From Astrothelium macrocarpum (taxonomy: Eukaryota; Ascomycota; Dothideomycetes; Trypetheliales; Trypetheliaceae): DNA of 55,963 nucleotides. Of the stretch, positions 20,154 to 32,880 are shown piece after piece (the first letter of the stretch is position 1; every line of letters begins with the position of its first letter). The stretch is taken from the NCBI GenBank assembly GCA_021030915.1, contig JAGEMR010000170.1, positions 1-55,963 of the forward strand, read 5' to 3'. The notes below the pieces were generated by a model. That model saw nothing but the letters and a program-made list of their open reading frames with translations. It ran no database searches and had not been told where the DNA came from. The position numbers and the translations under genes are program-made.

Positions 20154-23100
20154 ATGAGACGCAAGGCGAGGCAGACTCTTTCTGAACAGGCGAGTTCTCA
20201 AGAGGGTCCCAACTGTGAGAATTTTCGCCTCTCCTAACCTCAGCTTGTTTATTAACCAATGCATGGTAGCCGCTACACCGGAAACGGCGCGGCGATCGAC
20301 ACGATTGCAGCCATCAACGCCAATGCACATGAGAACCCGCGCAGCATCGCGTACTGCATCTACTGCGCCGTCCGACTCGCGCAATGGCTCCAGTGCTGGC
20401 AGCAATAAATCTAACACTGGCCGGAAACGACGAGCTTCTTCTCCTGGTACGACTGAGGTGATTGGCGGCGAGGAGCGGCCCGCTAAACGCAGCCGATCCA
20501 ATGCCCCGACCGAAAATGTCATCGTATCACCGCCACGCGCTCGCGCTGCCAAGCGCAAGCCCGCCGGACTCTACGAAGAAAAAGATACTGATCCTGATGA
20601 AGAAGAAACTTTCGAGTCTGACAGACCTAATTCATCAGGTACCAGTAACGATGCGAAAAGCGAGTCGCAACCAGATGAACTTACTAACGCACTGCCAATG
20701 AATGGAGATGCTCACGAAGATTCGGATGATCGCAAAGACTCTTTTCATGATAAAGAAAATATTGCCGACGTCGACGATGACTCTGCAAAACCGCCATCGC
20801 CCATCGAGCAGGTAATGTCCAGTAATGTGACTCCTGTACCGGGAAGTCCAGCGTCTGGTGCGATTGGCCTCAAGCCTCGAGGACGAGGTCGATGGGGCCG
20901 GCCGAGAGTGCCAAAGGAACCAAAGCCTTCTGTCGAGCCTTCTGACAAGCTCAAGAAGCGTCTCCCTGGAAGACGCAGAGCTCCGAATCCGAATGACAGC
21001 ATTGAAGCAGATATGCGTAGGCAGCTCCAACTGCGCATGGCCTATCGAGCTGTTGTCAAGCATTTGAAACCAATTCTTCAGGAGATTGCAAACCGTACAG
21101 AAGACAAGATTGATAATGACCCAGAATATCACAAGACTAGCGATCGATATGAGTTTGTTGACTCCCAGCTTGATACAAGGCTGGAAAAACGTCTCCACGA
21201 TGTTGATATGGAGGAAGAAATAATTGTCGGACATGCTCGTGATATGTGTCACAGAGAAAGCGACCTTGTCCGAATGCAGTATCAGGTATGGATCCGCACC
21301 CTTTGAAGCGTCCTTTTGGGACTAAACATTAGGGTAGGACCGAGTTGAGAGGATTAGAGATGACGTGATTGACGATTTGATGAATGCATATTTGACAGCC
21401 ACGAGGGCAATGGAAACCCAGCAGGATGAAGACGCTACTGATGATGAGGTCAGTCAAATTCTCGCTTAGCTCAACCAGCCGTGCTGACCATTTATAGGAG
21501 GGTGGAATCATCCCATTTACAAATCACCGACATCAAAATGGCGACCTCGAGCCAATATCGGATCCAAGGTATGTCTCTCGGAGTCGCTACTTCGTTGAAA
21601 CGGAACGACTGTGGGATGAGCAAGAGAATAGAGCACAATTTACGAAGGACTTGTCTCAACTTGACGAGAACTATGTATCTCAACCGCCTGGCAAGTTTGC
21701 CATTTATGATGGCCCAGACCGTGATCAAGCAACAGCAATATTAAACATCTGTAATCTCGCACGCGCGAGTCAAGTCGTGGAGAAAGGACTCCCTGAGCCA
21801 CCAAGGCATATTGAGAACTCTGCTGCTACTGCACTACAAGCCCTGGCATCCGTGGCAGAATCGATGCCTCCATTATCGAAGCCACAAAAACTGGAAGTGC
21901 CACCTGAACCTCCAACACCAACGTTTGCACAGGAAATTGTCACGCCATCGAAAATGGTACATGCAACACAGCAATCCATGAGCCAGGAGAAGCCTGGAAG
22001 TGTCTATGTCAAATGGAGACTGGAGAGTCACAAGAAGCCAAAGTCTGGCCCAATGAATGGGGTTCGGGGTAAGAAGGAAGCACCTTCAAGGTCACCTGCC
22101 AAAATCCATGAATTGCTTAATCAAGATCATGGTGAGGAGCGAATGTCACATGTTGTATCAAAGCCTCCAAAAATTGCAGAGGATGATCTTCGAGCAATGG
22201 GACAGTTACCACCTTCGAATCAGAGGCCGCCTAGCCCGCCTCGCGGGCCTGCAGACCGGAGGGGGAGCATGCAGACCATTCCTGAACATGGACGGCGGCG
22301 TTCTGTGACACAGCACCCAGGCTCCAGACCGAACGACTTTGCAGCGGTACCAACCGGTCCAGATCAAATGCAGGTCTTGCAAGAACCACTGCGAGATCCA
22401 CGACCTATGGATAGGCCACCTCTACAACCAGCAGCTCAATTCCCTAGTGAACCAAGGCGCGAATATTATCAGACACCTTATCGAGAACGAAGTCCAGAAA
22501 GAGCGCCCATGCCACCACCGGCGTTACAGCATGTGTCAAATGCTCATAGGAGAACGAGGACGTCTTCGGGAAGTGCAAGCGTTTTGACCTCTCCTGTCGA
22601 TCCAAATCGGGCTGAGCAGTCACCCGCTGCCGGACCTACCTGGGCGGCTCATCACAGTAATACGGAAAGGCCGCCTTATCCTGAAGATCGACGTCCGAGT
22701 GTAGATGCTTCACAGCAGCGTCCTCCACCTGCAGCTATGCCACCAATCCTCCACCCGGCGCAGTCTGAAGGAAATCGTCCTCATGAGCATGGATACCGGC
22801 CGCGAGCACCAAGTCATTCTTATCCCTATGCTGGCCCGCAGTCTGCTCTATCAAATCCTCCCCCTCCTCCCTTCAATGCGCAGTACGCTCCCCCTCCGCC
22901 TCCACCATCTATCCAATGGTCTCAAGCAGGGTCTCCGCCCTCTTATGTGCCACCTCCGCGTCGATATTCAGGTCATGGTCCATTGGGTCCCCCACCTCCT
23001 CCACCGAATCTCCCACCAGCTACAACACAGCCATATCCACCAACTTACACTCATACGCTCCCACCCCCTCCTCCGCCCACAGCAGCATATCAAGCCTACC

Positions 23101-23669
23101 CATCCCAACCTCCTCCACCACCTCCAGCCTTCCCGCCTCCACCTCCGCCTCCCACCTATGCTCAACCCCCACCGCCGGCTCCTTACCAATCATATCCTCC
23201 GCCAGGATCTCACCACGCCCCTCCCAACGGACCCACCACCAATGGTCCTCCTCATCACGGCCCACAACCACCACCACCACCACCTCCTCCTCCTCATCAC
23301 AGCACTCCTCATCCCCACGGGGTTCCTCCTCCACCACCGCACTACCTACCTTCCCAACAATTCGGCGGCCCCCCGATCCTCCCTGCCAACCTTGACCCTC
23401 GCCACCCCAACCCTCACCATCCGCCCCAACACCAACATCACGCTGCTCCACCGCCCACGACGCAGCAACAGCCGCCGCATCCACCACCACCACCGCAGCT
23501 CCAACCCTCTCCTGCATTCGCGCAGTATCATCATTATTGGGCTGGCGCGCAGAACCAGGGCCAGGGACAGGGTGCGCCTGCGCCACAGACAAGGCGGAGG
23601 CGGAGACAGAGAAGCTCGGGGTCAGGGAGCAGGGGCGGAAGAGCGGAGGAGCGGGGGCGGGGAGAGTGA
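20154..23669 (+). CDS. AT-hook, proline-rich nuclear protein
   Basis: 1119 aa in four exons: 20154-20214, 20270-21285, 21338-21448, 21498-23669. The start at 20154 (MRRKARQTLSEQ) is preferred because a 55-nt intron with GTGAGA donor, CTAAC branch-like site and GTAG acceptor joins it in frame. An alternative start is ATG 20263. Basic, Ser/Thr-rich N-terminus with bipartite NLS-like KRS/KRK runs; an AT-hook-like RGRGRWGRPRVP lies near residue 225. A conserved-looking helical middle covers about 265-460 (ADMRRQLQLRMAYRAVVKHL; RVERIRDDVIDDLMNAYLTA). From about residue 850 it is proline/histidine-rich with PPPPPP runs, ending in an Arg/Gly-rich tail. The features point to a chromatin-associated protein. 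I do not recognise the family or complex. Confidence 0.75.
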
Positions 23670-24593
23670 GATGGGGGAAAGGGTTGTTTCTACTTGTGTT
23701 GTACATGGCCATGTTTTTCCCTCACCAAAATTTCCTACGTGGCGTTGTGTATTCATTCCGTTTCCCATGTTGCATAGCGCCATTGTCTGTTACGTCACCG
23801 ATTGTTTGTTGATCTTGTTGCTCTTCATCTGACTCTGTTTCCCGTTGGCGCTGGGGGGGAAATGCATGCGCAAGCACGCATACCTTAGCGAGTGGAGACG
23901 GGGGGCGGGAGGCCGGACGATACCCGTTGTATGTGTGTGGATTTCTCGCTCGGCGCATGATGCGGGTATGTCACTGTACCTGTAAGTACGTTCTCATGGC
24001 ACGGCTGCGCGGGTAGGCGAGCGCGGTATGTGATGGCTTAGTCACTTTGAGAGGCGTTGCATGGATCATAAGCAGATGGATCAATGTGTCATAGTGTGTT
24101 TGTCATAATGCTAGAATTTACATTCAACATTGTTGCTGCGGTGATCAGAAAACTAATGCGTTGTGAAAAGGATGGCATGGAGGCCTGAGAACGAAGGCAA
24201 GATTCAGCAATGAGTCAGTATGTCAAGATTCAATAGCGCGTGGAGTGATAGGAATTGGAGTGAAAATTTCCGGACGGAGTATTGTGGGGGTGGATACTCC
24301 CAAATTAGGTCGTGATCCATGATGGCTCATCGCTGCGCACTAAGAATGCTTCATGTACGAGCGTTTTGATACGGCGTGGATGAGTCAACACACGATGGAT
24401 TGCGTCGATTGAAGCTTCAGCCACAGCGAGCCACTGGAGCGGTGACGTGAGTACAAAAGCTCCCCTCCAAGCTCAGCAGACGACAACACACACGTACATC
24501 TCAGCCTCTCCCAAACCACTTTTCTCTGTCGCATTCATTCTCCTCGAACAACAGACACATCAATCGCACGAATCCAGCGAGATTTTCACAATC
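23670..24593. other. Intergenic region with eIF6 promoter
   Basis: No gene is seen in 920 bp between two plus-strand genes. The last 150 bp are CT-rich and lead into the eIF6 start. Confidence 0.5.
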
Positions 24594-25711
24594 ATGGCAG
24601 TCCGGGCACGGTTTGAATCGTCGAACGAGTAAGTTGAACCTGAGATCTGCAGAAATCATCCCGCCGCAACCAATGGGATGGGCGCGGTTGTCCGCCTATC
24701 ACAGCACACGGGAACATCAATCAATCGAGAAACCACGTTACTGATTCATTCTGCTTTGGGTCGACAGGGTCGGCGTCTTCTCCACGCTTACCAATTCCTA
24801 TGCGCTCGTTGCGGTGGGCGCCTCGGAGAACTTTTACAGGTACGCAACGATTGAGGGAAAATCAACGGGTCGAACAGCCGAGATGTGTGGGGGGGGAAGG
24901 GGGAAACAAGAGAAAGAGGGAGGGAGAGATATTGGAAAAAACCAAGCTAATGCGATGGATGATGCTATAGTGTCTTTGAAGCCGAATTGCAAGATGTCAT
25001 ACCAGTCTGCCATGCGACGATAGCAGGCACGCGGATAGTAGGCAGACTGACCGCTGGGTATGCGCTCCCTTCCTCCCTTCGTCTTTCGCAGCTCCAATCC
25101 TCTCTCTTCCCTCCCCCTTTTACCTCCCTCCCCACGCTAACCTTCCCCTTCCCCTCCCTTCTAGAAACCGCAAAGGCCTCCTCGTCCCCACCTCGACGAC
25201 GGACCAAGAGCTCGCGCACCTGCGCAACTCGATCCCGGACACGGTGCGCATCCAGCGCATCGAGGAGCGGCTGTCGGCGCTGGGCAACGTCATCTGCGCC
25301 AACGACCACGTGGCGCTGGTGCACCCGGACCTGGAGCGCGAGACGGAGGAGATCGTCGCCGACGTGCTGGGCGTCGACGTCTTCCGCCAGACCGTCGCGG
25401 ACAATGTCCTCGTCGGCTCGTACATGAGCCTCAGCAACCGCGGCGGCCTCGTGCACCCCAAGACCAGCATCCAGGACCAGGACGAGCTGAGCAGCCTGCT
25501 GCAGGTGCCGCTGGTCGCCGGGTCGATCAATCGCGGGAGCCCCGTGGTGGGCGCGGGCATGGTGGTGAATGATTGGATGGCGGTGACGGGGCTGGATACG
25601 ACGGCGACGGAGCTGAGTGTGGTGGAGAGTGTGTTTCGGGTTGGGGAGGGGAGTGGGCCGGGGGAGATTAACACGACGAATAAGGATGCAATGGTGGAGT
25701 CGTTTTATTAG
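24594..25711 (+). CDS. TIF6: Eukaryotic translation initiation factor 6 (Tif6)
   Basis: 246 aa in four exons: 24594-24628, 24768-24839, 24971-25057, 25165-25711, exactly the family length. Start MAVRARFESSNEVGVF; then LTNSYALVAVGASENFY, HATIAGTRIVGRLTAGNRKGLL and NVICANDHVALVHPDL, all pentein-fold signatures of eIF6. Known role: nucleolar 60S maturation, and an anti-association factor that keeps 60S from joining 40S until it is released in the cytoplasm. The three introns (139, 131 and 107 nt) are twice as long as most in this window. Exon 4 is strikingly GC-rich at third codon positions compared with exons 1-3. It converges with ESS2, with only 199 bp between the stop codons. Confidence 0.97.
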
Positions 25712-25910
25712 TTTCCAGTATTGGTCGATTGGCCTGTCTTGGGGGATTGGGAAGGAATTTTTAGGGGTATCAAGGAATGACGGGGACGGGGATCTGGTTC
25801 TATGTATATACTCCTACCATCCAGCGTGGCGTTGGCTAGATGAAGTTATGAATGCCTTGGTCCTCTTTCACCTGGCATGTATCCCCAGATCTCTCTCCCT
25901 CTCTCTCATA

Positions 25911-27437
25911 TCACCCAACCTTCCGCTTCACCCTTGGCGTCGGTGTCCACGCCCTACTCCCCTCTTCCTTCTTCCCCTCCGCCCCAAACAATCCCTCTCG
26001 TTTCGGCGTTCCCACACTCCTCAACAGCCTCTCTCCCGCCGGCGTCAATCCTCCCAGCGCACGCCCCTTCACACCCGCCGCACTCGCAAACCGCGGCGTC
26101 GCGCTGGGCGTGCCTCCCTTGTTGGGCGTCATGAACTCCGCCAACCGCGGATTCTGCACGCCACCGCTTCGCTTCTGCCGACTCTGCCGCTCCACAATGC
26201 GATGATGCAGATCCTCGCGCTTCGAGGCTGCGTGGATGGTGAAGGGATTCGGGCCGTCAGACTCGCCGTGCAGTTTTCGCAACAGCTCCAGCCCGTCTTC
26301 CTCCCTTTCCGTTTCTTCTTCTTCTTCGTCCGCGCCTGTCCTCTTGCCGGTCATATACGCCCTCTCCCCCGCCGTCACCTCCGCATCCACAAACGCCCAC
26401 CCATCCACTCGCGGCGTCTCCGCCCCTGTATAGCCCACCTCAGACAAATCGCGCGGCTTGCCTCGGATCGCGTCGTCAATCGCGGACATACCAGGTGACG
26501 GCGGTACGGAGTCTACGCCGCTGGCCTCCACGGGTGCGGCGAAGCGTGTTGCGCCGTGTGAGACGGCTTTGGGGGGCGCTTTGGAGGTGTCGGTAGTGCT
26601 ACTGGTGCTAGTGTGGGGAGGAGATGAGGGTTGGAACATTAAGGCGTTGCGAGGAGCAGAGGGCCGATGGAGAGGCATGGCAGGGCGGGGTTGGTTGGTT
26701 GTGAGCGCGGTGGTAGTGGATGTGGAGGATGGTTGGATTGCGTTATCTGACATTGATTGTGAGGATTCGGTGGAGGCTGTTTCTCTGTCGTGGTTGGTAT
26801 TGTTGTGATTACGTGCTTCGAGGAGTTTGGCATCGCGTGCGCGCCAGGCGATTTGGCGGGCGGTGGGGATTTGGTTGCCGTCGTAGATCCAGGCGTATTT
26901 TTGTGCACGCTTGGCATTTTGTTTGTCGAGACTTGTATTGAAAGATTCGTTATCTTCGGATGTGTATTTGGCTTGGAATGCTGTGAGGGAGAGATTCAGG
27001 TCTACTTTTGGCTTTTCGTCCCTTTCCTCTTCCTCAAGTGCATCAGTCCCTGTGGTGGATATCGGTGTATCTCCTGCCCATCCCTTAGGTGTCTCAGAGC
27101 CTCCACCGCTACCAATATTAGGCGTCATACTAACACCTCGTCTCCCTCTCTGACCATCTCGTCGCGGAGTCATGGCCTCTCGCATTCTTCTATCAGCATC
27201 TTGTATCCACCTGTTGTCTTTGGACTCTAAGGCATCCAGATATTCTTCCTGAGTTTCAGTCTCTAGCAGACCTGGAAAATAATCTCTTGCTATGATGTGT
27301 GAAAGCGCGTGGGTGTATTCGTCTTCGTCTAAAACCGTACTTGGACGCTTTATACGTTTCGGTGCCGGGGGCGGAGGCATCAGAGCCATGTCCGAGGATC
27401 GTTTGGCAACAGCCTGAGAAGAGTGTGCGGCGGTCAT
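25911..27437 (-). CDS. ESS2: ESS2 / DGCR14-type nuclear splicing-associated protein
   Basis: Single-exon gene of 508 aa. The N-terminal signature RPSTVLDEDEYTHALSHIIARDYFPGL is spread over residues 30-57, followed by ETQEEYLDALESKD, as in Es2/DGCR14 (Bis1 in fission yeast). Further family blocks are LSLTAFQAKYTSEDNESF, KYAWIYDGNQ and the C-terminal GYTGAETPRVDGWAFVD and MTPNKGGTPSATPRF. Known role of the family: nuclear protein associated with late (C-complex) spliceosomes. Disordered Ser/Thr/Pro-rich middle. Full length. Tail-to-tail with eIF6. Confidence 0.93.
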   Translation of the reverse strand: MTAAHSSQAVAKRSSDMALMPPPPAPKRIKRPSTVLDEDEYTHALSHIIARDYFPGLLETETQEEYLDALESKDNRWIQDADRRMREAMTPRRDGQRGRRGVSMTPNIGSGGGSETPKGWAGDTPISTTGTDALEEEERDEKPKVDLNLSLTAFQAKYTSEDNESFNTSLDKQNAKRAQKYAWIYDGNQIPTARQIAWRARDAKLLEARNHNNTNHDRETASTESSQSMSDNAIQPSSTSTTTALTTNQPRPAMPLHRPSAPRNALMFQPSSPPHTSTSSTTDTSKAPPKAVSHGATRFAAPVEASGVDSVPPSPGMSAIDDAIRGKPRDLSEVGYTGAETPRVDGWAFVDAEVTAGERAYMTGKRTGADEEEEETEREEDGLELLRKLHGESDGPNPFTIHAASKREDLHHRIVERQSRQKRSGGVQNPRLAEFMTPNKGGTPSATPRFASAAGVKGRALGGLTPAGERLLRSVGTPKREGLFGAEGKKEEGSRAWTPTPRVKRKVG

Positions 27438-29651
27438 GATGTTGGAGCTGAACGAACTTCGCCATGCAAAAGGTTTATGAAGATATTTGTAGGGCTAATG
27501 AGTATTCTAAATGAGCCTGCCTAACATGGCGTTGTTCGATTCCATAATTTGCCGGGCGGTGAGGAGCGACATCATTACCTTACGCTTCGTCCACCTTACT
27601 CAACGCTAAAGGCACATGCTTCAAGACTCTGTCAGAACGGCAGTGGCGAGCAGTCTTTTCACAGTCAGCCAAGTCCAGAGTGATGAAAGCTTTGGGACCG
27701 CTGGCCATTCTTATTATTGTAAATATTTTTATCGTATTTGCATGAAGGACACCAGACACGCTTGGTACGTATAGAATAGATTGTGAGGTATACGGAAAAC
27801 TTCCGGCAGTGCTACAGGTTTCATGATTGGGCGCATAAGGAAAATCATTTTTCCCGTAATCTCTCATCAGTTTAGATGTTCTGTGCAAAGAAGAACAAGG
27901 CCTGCGCTTGGGAAATTACGCTTCAAGTAGCAGGTCGTGTAGTTGCATAGCCAAGCCTAGAGATTGAGTCTTTGTTTTGGTATGGCATTGTGAAGGTATA
28001 GACAGAAAACATGCAACTTTGGATTTCACGACCGCTTCAATGCCTTGCGTGACTTGAAATAGCTGGAAGCTTATACTGTTATGCTATGCGGATTGTTTTC
28101 GGAGGTTAGAGACGTAGGAGGTTAGCCTCAATCTGAAGGTGGGGCTAATAGTAGTAATCTTGTGGTTTGTGCACTAACCAACTCGACGGAGTGACAAAGA
28201 AAAAAACCAAAATCGTGTACCAAGACCGTCATCAGGATCTACCAATCGAATTGACCATGGGCGACGGATCGATGTCAGACCTTCGTTTTGATATGTAGTC
28301 GGAGCCCGAATATCGTCAAAGTGGAGTTCTTTGGTACACGGACCGCAACATCTCTTTCGCCATCTGCTATTGTGAATACTTTTTGAATTTCAACTCCTTA
28401 AACTTCACACGAAAGTAAAGAAGCTTGGTGAAATGGTACAATGGCCTTAGTGTAATGGAGAGCCAGACGGGATCTACACCTTTCAACCGGTATACCTTCT
28501 TCAGAAGCATGATGTCACTTTTTGAAAGCGCGGGTATCTAGTGTGTGATAAAGCGGTGTCTTATAGGCATTGCTATAACGGCATCAGGAACTCGTCAATT
28601 ATTTGGAAGCTTGACGCCACACTAAATATTTCTAGTTCACCTTTCGACAATGGCGATCTCGAAGTTTTCTAAATCGTTGAGATTATCTTGATGCCTTCGA
28701 ATACCACGAGTTTAGCGACGTCAGAGAAAACGAGTTTCCTTCAAGGCCTATCCCAAGTATCTATGGCTAAAACAAAGAAAGAATACCTCAATTCAACCGT
28801 GCTCGATAGCCTGACCATATCGCCCTCTGTGACCAGATTCGAGCCAAACTAAACCGGGGTCCACGCAAAAGAAACATTCGAAACTAGATGTCGCCGCGAC
28901 TCTGCGGACATCTAGGTTAAAGGCTGCCTACAGTATATAGCGTCTATTTTCTATATCTATTTTGTCATTGTGTTGCAGTGGACCTGCTGGCACTTGGGTG
29001 TGATTTCGAGGCAAGGAGGCGTGGTAGCTGGCGGCGGAAAGATTAGCCGAAGGCGGGATTGGGGTCTTCAGCGAGCGGTCATGATCCTGATCAGTATTGG
29101 TTTCGCTCCGTCTCACACACTTCGCAGTGGAGTCTGCTGTCGACACCTTTGCCATACGGATCGCACAGTTTGGAAGTCAATGAGGGGCCAAAGTCAGCCG
29201 GCAAAAATGCAAGAGCGCAGCGTATTGGCATCAAAGTAATCACCACCTGCGTTTCTCTAATAGAGCGTTACCCTCGTTCAATCATTGCTTCTCTTTCTTT
29301 TGGGGTTGTGTTCAACATCCTGCAGCTCTGTTTCATTGCGTGCGCACGACATTGCGTATCCCACCCTCTGCATCCTCTTCCCGTAAATACCTACTCACCT
29401 CCTGCACTCCCTATCAACGATTACGAACCTGCAAATCTTCACTTTCGAAGCTCCAACCACGACCTGGAGCGTTGAGCTCGCTCATGTGCCTATATCTACG
29501 ATCTTTACCGAGCGGTGGACGCTAGGGATTTGTGTTGCTCTTGTTGAGTTGTCGGTGTTGCGGTGACTATAGCCAAGGCCGAAGGGTGAAAAGTGTTGCG
29601 GCTCCTTCCCACTCCAACACCAATTCACCACTGTGAACCCCACAACTCATC
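27438..29651. other. Divergent intergenic region ESS2-SET2
   Basis: 2.2 kb between divergent genes. No gene could be supported. A GTTCGATTCC stretch at about 27533 resembles a tRNA B box, but no A box or cloverleaf surrounds it. An 8-bp inverted repeat lies at 28885-28914 (listed separately). The last 350 bp (pyrimidine-rich, CTTTCTTTT) are the probable SET2 promoter and leader. Confidence 0.5.
28885..28914. repeat. Short inverted repeat (8-bp arms)
   Basis: TAGATGTC at 28885-28892 pairs with GACATCTA at 28907-28914 around a 14-nt GC-rich loop. The flanks AAC/GGTT extend the stem with one bulge. No gene end lies nearby, so a terminator role is not supported. Confidence 0.5.
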
Positions 29652-32600
29652 ATGTCCGACGATGAGAAAGACAACAAATCAGGTGGTCTCGAAGCTGAAG
29701 TACGAGAAATGGAAATAAAAGGAGAAAGTCCTACGGGACAAGATACACTTGAAGCACAGGAAGAGTTGGATGGAGTCAAACAAGAGTCAGATACAGCAAA
29801 CAGCTCGCCGATCAAGCAAGAGATCAAGTCTCGGTCAAATTCACAATCCCCAGTTAAAGCACAGAGCTCGTCACAATTGTCTCCAGTCAAGTCAGATAGT
29901 GAAGAAACGATTGGTGGCGAAATTACGGTCAAGGTTGAGCCGGGGCAGGCACCGAAACTGTCACGCAAGTCTTCACAGAAAGTCATCCAACGGCCACCGC
30001 AGCTTTATATAGACCTTGAGGATAAAACTCAAGAGGCTGAGGGGACTTTTGAGGTGATTCCGGATTGCACATACGCTAACAAGTACATTGGCACCACTGA
30101 TCATGCGCTGGAGTGCGAGTGTCAAGAGGAGTGGGGTATGTCACTTCACATGGTCGCGATAAGTCTTTGGAAACCTCACGAATACTGATTCTATGTGCAG
30201 ATTCTGTTACAGCTACTAACTATGCCTGCGGTGAGGATTCTGACTGTATTAATCGGGCGACTAAGATGGAGTGCATCGGAGATTGCGGGTGTGGTAGCCA
30301 ATGTCAGAACCAACGTTTCCAGCAACGCCAGTACGCAGATGTCGCAGTGATCAAGACGGAGAAGAAAGGCTACGGTCTTCGAGCTGAAAAAGACCTTCGA
30401 CCGAATGACTTCATTTTCGAATACATTGGAGAGGTCATCACCGAAGCCACCTTCAGGCGTCGCATGCCTCAATATGATGAAGCTGGTATCAAGCATTTCT
30501 ACTTCATGTCACTCAACAAAGGGGAATTTATCGATGCGACAAAAAAAGGAAACCTCGGGCGGTTCTGCAATCACTCCTGCAACCCCAACTGTTACGTGGA
30601 CAAGTGGGTGGTGGGCGATCGGCTCCGCATGGGAATTTTTGCCGAGCGGAACATCAAGGCGGGCGAAGAACTTGTTTTCAACTATAATGTCGATCGCTAT
30701 GGTGCCGACGCCCAACCATGCTATTGTGGCGAGCCAAATTGCTCGGGTTTCATCGGAGGCAAAACTCAGACCGGTCGCGCCACCAAATTATCCAATGCCG
30801 TCATCGAGGCGCTTGGTATTGATGACGGAGACGGATGGGATACAGCAGTTGCCAAGAGACCACGCAAGAAGAAGGCTGGCGAAGAAGATGAGGAGTATGT
30901 CAACAACGTTCAGCCTAAGAATCTGGACGAGGATGCTGTCACCAAAGTCATGGCCAGTCTTATGCAATGCAAGGAGAAATGGATTGCCGTTAAACTTCTG
31001 GGTCGTTTGCAGCGTGCAGACAATGACAAAGTTAGGAATCGGGTAGTCAAGATGCATGGCTACCGTATTCTCAAAACCACAATCTCAACATGGCAGGACG
31101 ATGCCAATGTTTTACTACAGGTCTTTGACATTCTCGACACACTGCCTCGTCTAACTCGAAACAAGATTCAGGATTCAAAGATCGAGGAGACTGTGCAAGA
31201 GCTCGCAACAAAAGAGGATGAAGGCTTTGAACAAGTCAGAGAACGAGCAAAATCCATTCTTGACATTTGGAGTAAATTAGAGGTTGGTTATCGGATTCCT
31301 CGGATGAAACGAGATCCCAACGCAATCAAAGATGAGAGGCGGCCCGATCGATCCGAGCGCCGTGGTTCGACCAGGGAACGCTCGAAATCACGTACCCGAT
31401 CACCATCTATAGAAGCCCCGAAGGGACCGTCCGCTGCGCCCAGTGGTCCACGAGGAGGAATATCTCAACGAGGTGCCGGCTTCTTTGGAGGCCCTCCTCG
31501 ACCACCTGGTTTTCGTCGTGGACCGCCGCCTTTACCCACTGGCTGGACTGAGGCCCGAGATGATAAGGGGAGAGTCTACTTTTATACTCTGGATGGTAAT
31601 AAGACTCAATGGCAACGTCCAACAGCACCTGCGCCTCTTCAACCGCCCCCACCTCCTCCTGTAGCAGTCGACCCGAATAAGCAGCTGAATGATATCATCA
31701 ATTCAATAGTCAAGGAGCGCGAGTCAAAACCACAGACGCCGTTATCTGCTACGCCCAAGCCTTCGGAAGACGCGCCAAAGAAAAGGGATGGACACAGCAA
31801 AGCTGAAAAGTGGCGTTCGCTTCCTGAGGAGAAGCAGAAGAAGATATATGCGAATACGGTAAGCGCGACTCGACATGGATTCTAAGAGAGTTCTGACGTT
31901 TTTGATGTAGTTGGCTCCACATATTCAGCACATTATGAACAAATACAAGGGCAAGATGCCCAAAGATGACCTGAAGCGCCTTGCAAAGGAGGTATGGGTC
32001 ACAATGTCCGTCCGTACGTACTTCGTTGCTAATAGGATTCTGATAGGTTACACATACCATTGTGAATTCGGACTACAAGCACAACAAGGTCCGAGATCCC
32101 AACGAACTCTCAGAAGGGAGAGCACATAAAATGAGGGACTATGTCAAGAAATTCTTTGCGAAAGCCCATCACAAGCTGAGAGATCGACAAAAAGAAAAGG
32201 AGAAAAGAAAAGACTATGGGGAGAGAGGTTCACCTACAGCAGCTGCATCTCTGGAGGCGAAAGATTACAAAGACGGCGATGGCGAGGACGTAGAAATGTC
32301 TGATCCTGAGGCAGATCTCGACGATGAAAAGATGACACCGGTCGATACACCCCCGACACAGGAGACAAGTCCGAACGGATTAAAGCGGAAAGTGGATGAA
32401 GTTAATGGGGTTATGGTAGAGGACAATGGATCTTTAAGCCCGAGCAAGAGAGTAAAATCAGAGACGTTGAGCTCAGCTCCAGCTCCTCCTCCTCCTCCAC
32501 CACCACCTCCGCCACCTACAGAACCTCCTCCAGAGATGGGTGAGGATGACGGTATGGTAGAGAGCAGCATGACTCCAGGGGAGGACGAAGCACACTGTCT

Positions 32601-32880
32601 ACATGTAAAGCTTGAAGATGGTGTCGTTCAGCCTCCTGGGGATGAGATGGACAACGGCTTGATCAAAATGGAAGATACAGAGGACAATCGGCTGGACACG
32701 TCTAGCATTCTGGAACGGTCGCACCTTGAATCTATCAAGAGCCCGACACAACTCGCTACTCCACCGAGCTGGACATCAAGCGAGAGCACGAATGTGAAGC
32801 AAAAGGATGCAACGAAATGGGAAGGTATGAATCCAGAGAGGCTCCAGCGGCTGCAGAGCGCAGACAATGGTGAGTTTTGA
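29652..32880 (+). CDS. SET2: Histone H3 lysine-36 methyltransferase Set2
   Basis: 1018 aa in four exons: 29652-30135, 30201-31858, 31911-31991, 32047-32880 (introns 65, 52 and 55 nt). An acidic, Ser-rich N-terminus is followed by an AWS domain (CGEDSDC...CGCGSQCQNQRF, about 170-200). The SET domain follows, with GYGLRAEKDL, RFCNHSCNPNC (about 282-292) and FNYNVDRYG; post-SET CYCGEPNCSGF is near 335. A WW domain (GWTEARDDKGRVYFYT...TQWQRP) is near 609-635. The C-terminal SRI domain (HIQHIMNKYKGKMPKDDLKR) binds the phosphorylated RNA polymerase II tail. Known role: co-transcriptional H3K36 methylation. The tail is disordered with a PPPPPPPP run. A perfect donor GTGAGT at 32870 overlaps the stop, so an alternative 3' exon cannot be excluded. 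Confidence 0.96.

Noticed and set aside
22705..23832. 375-aa plus-strand frame within the proline-rich region
   Set aside because: His/Leu/Arg low-complexity shadow of the CCN-rich proline codons read one base off.
27525..27560. tRNA gene suggested by GTTCGATTCC
   Set aside because: No matching A box or acceptor stem could be drawn on either strand.
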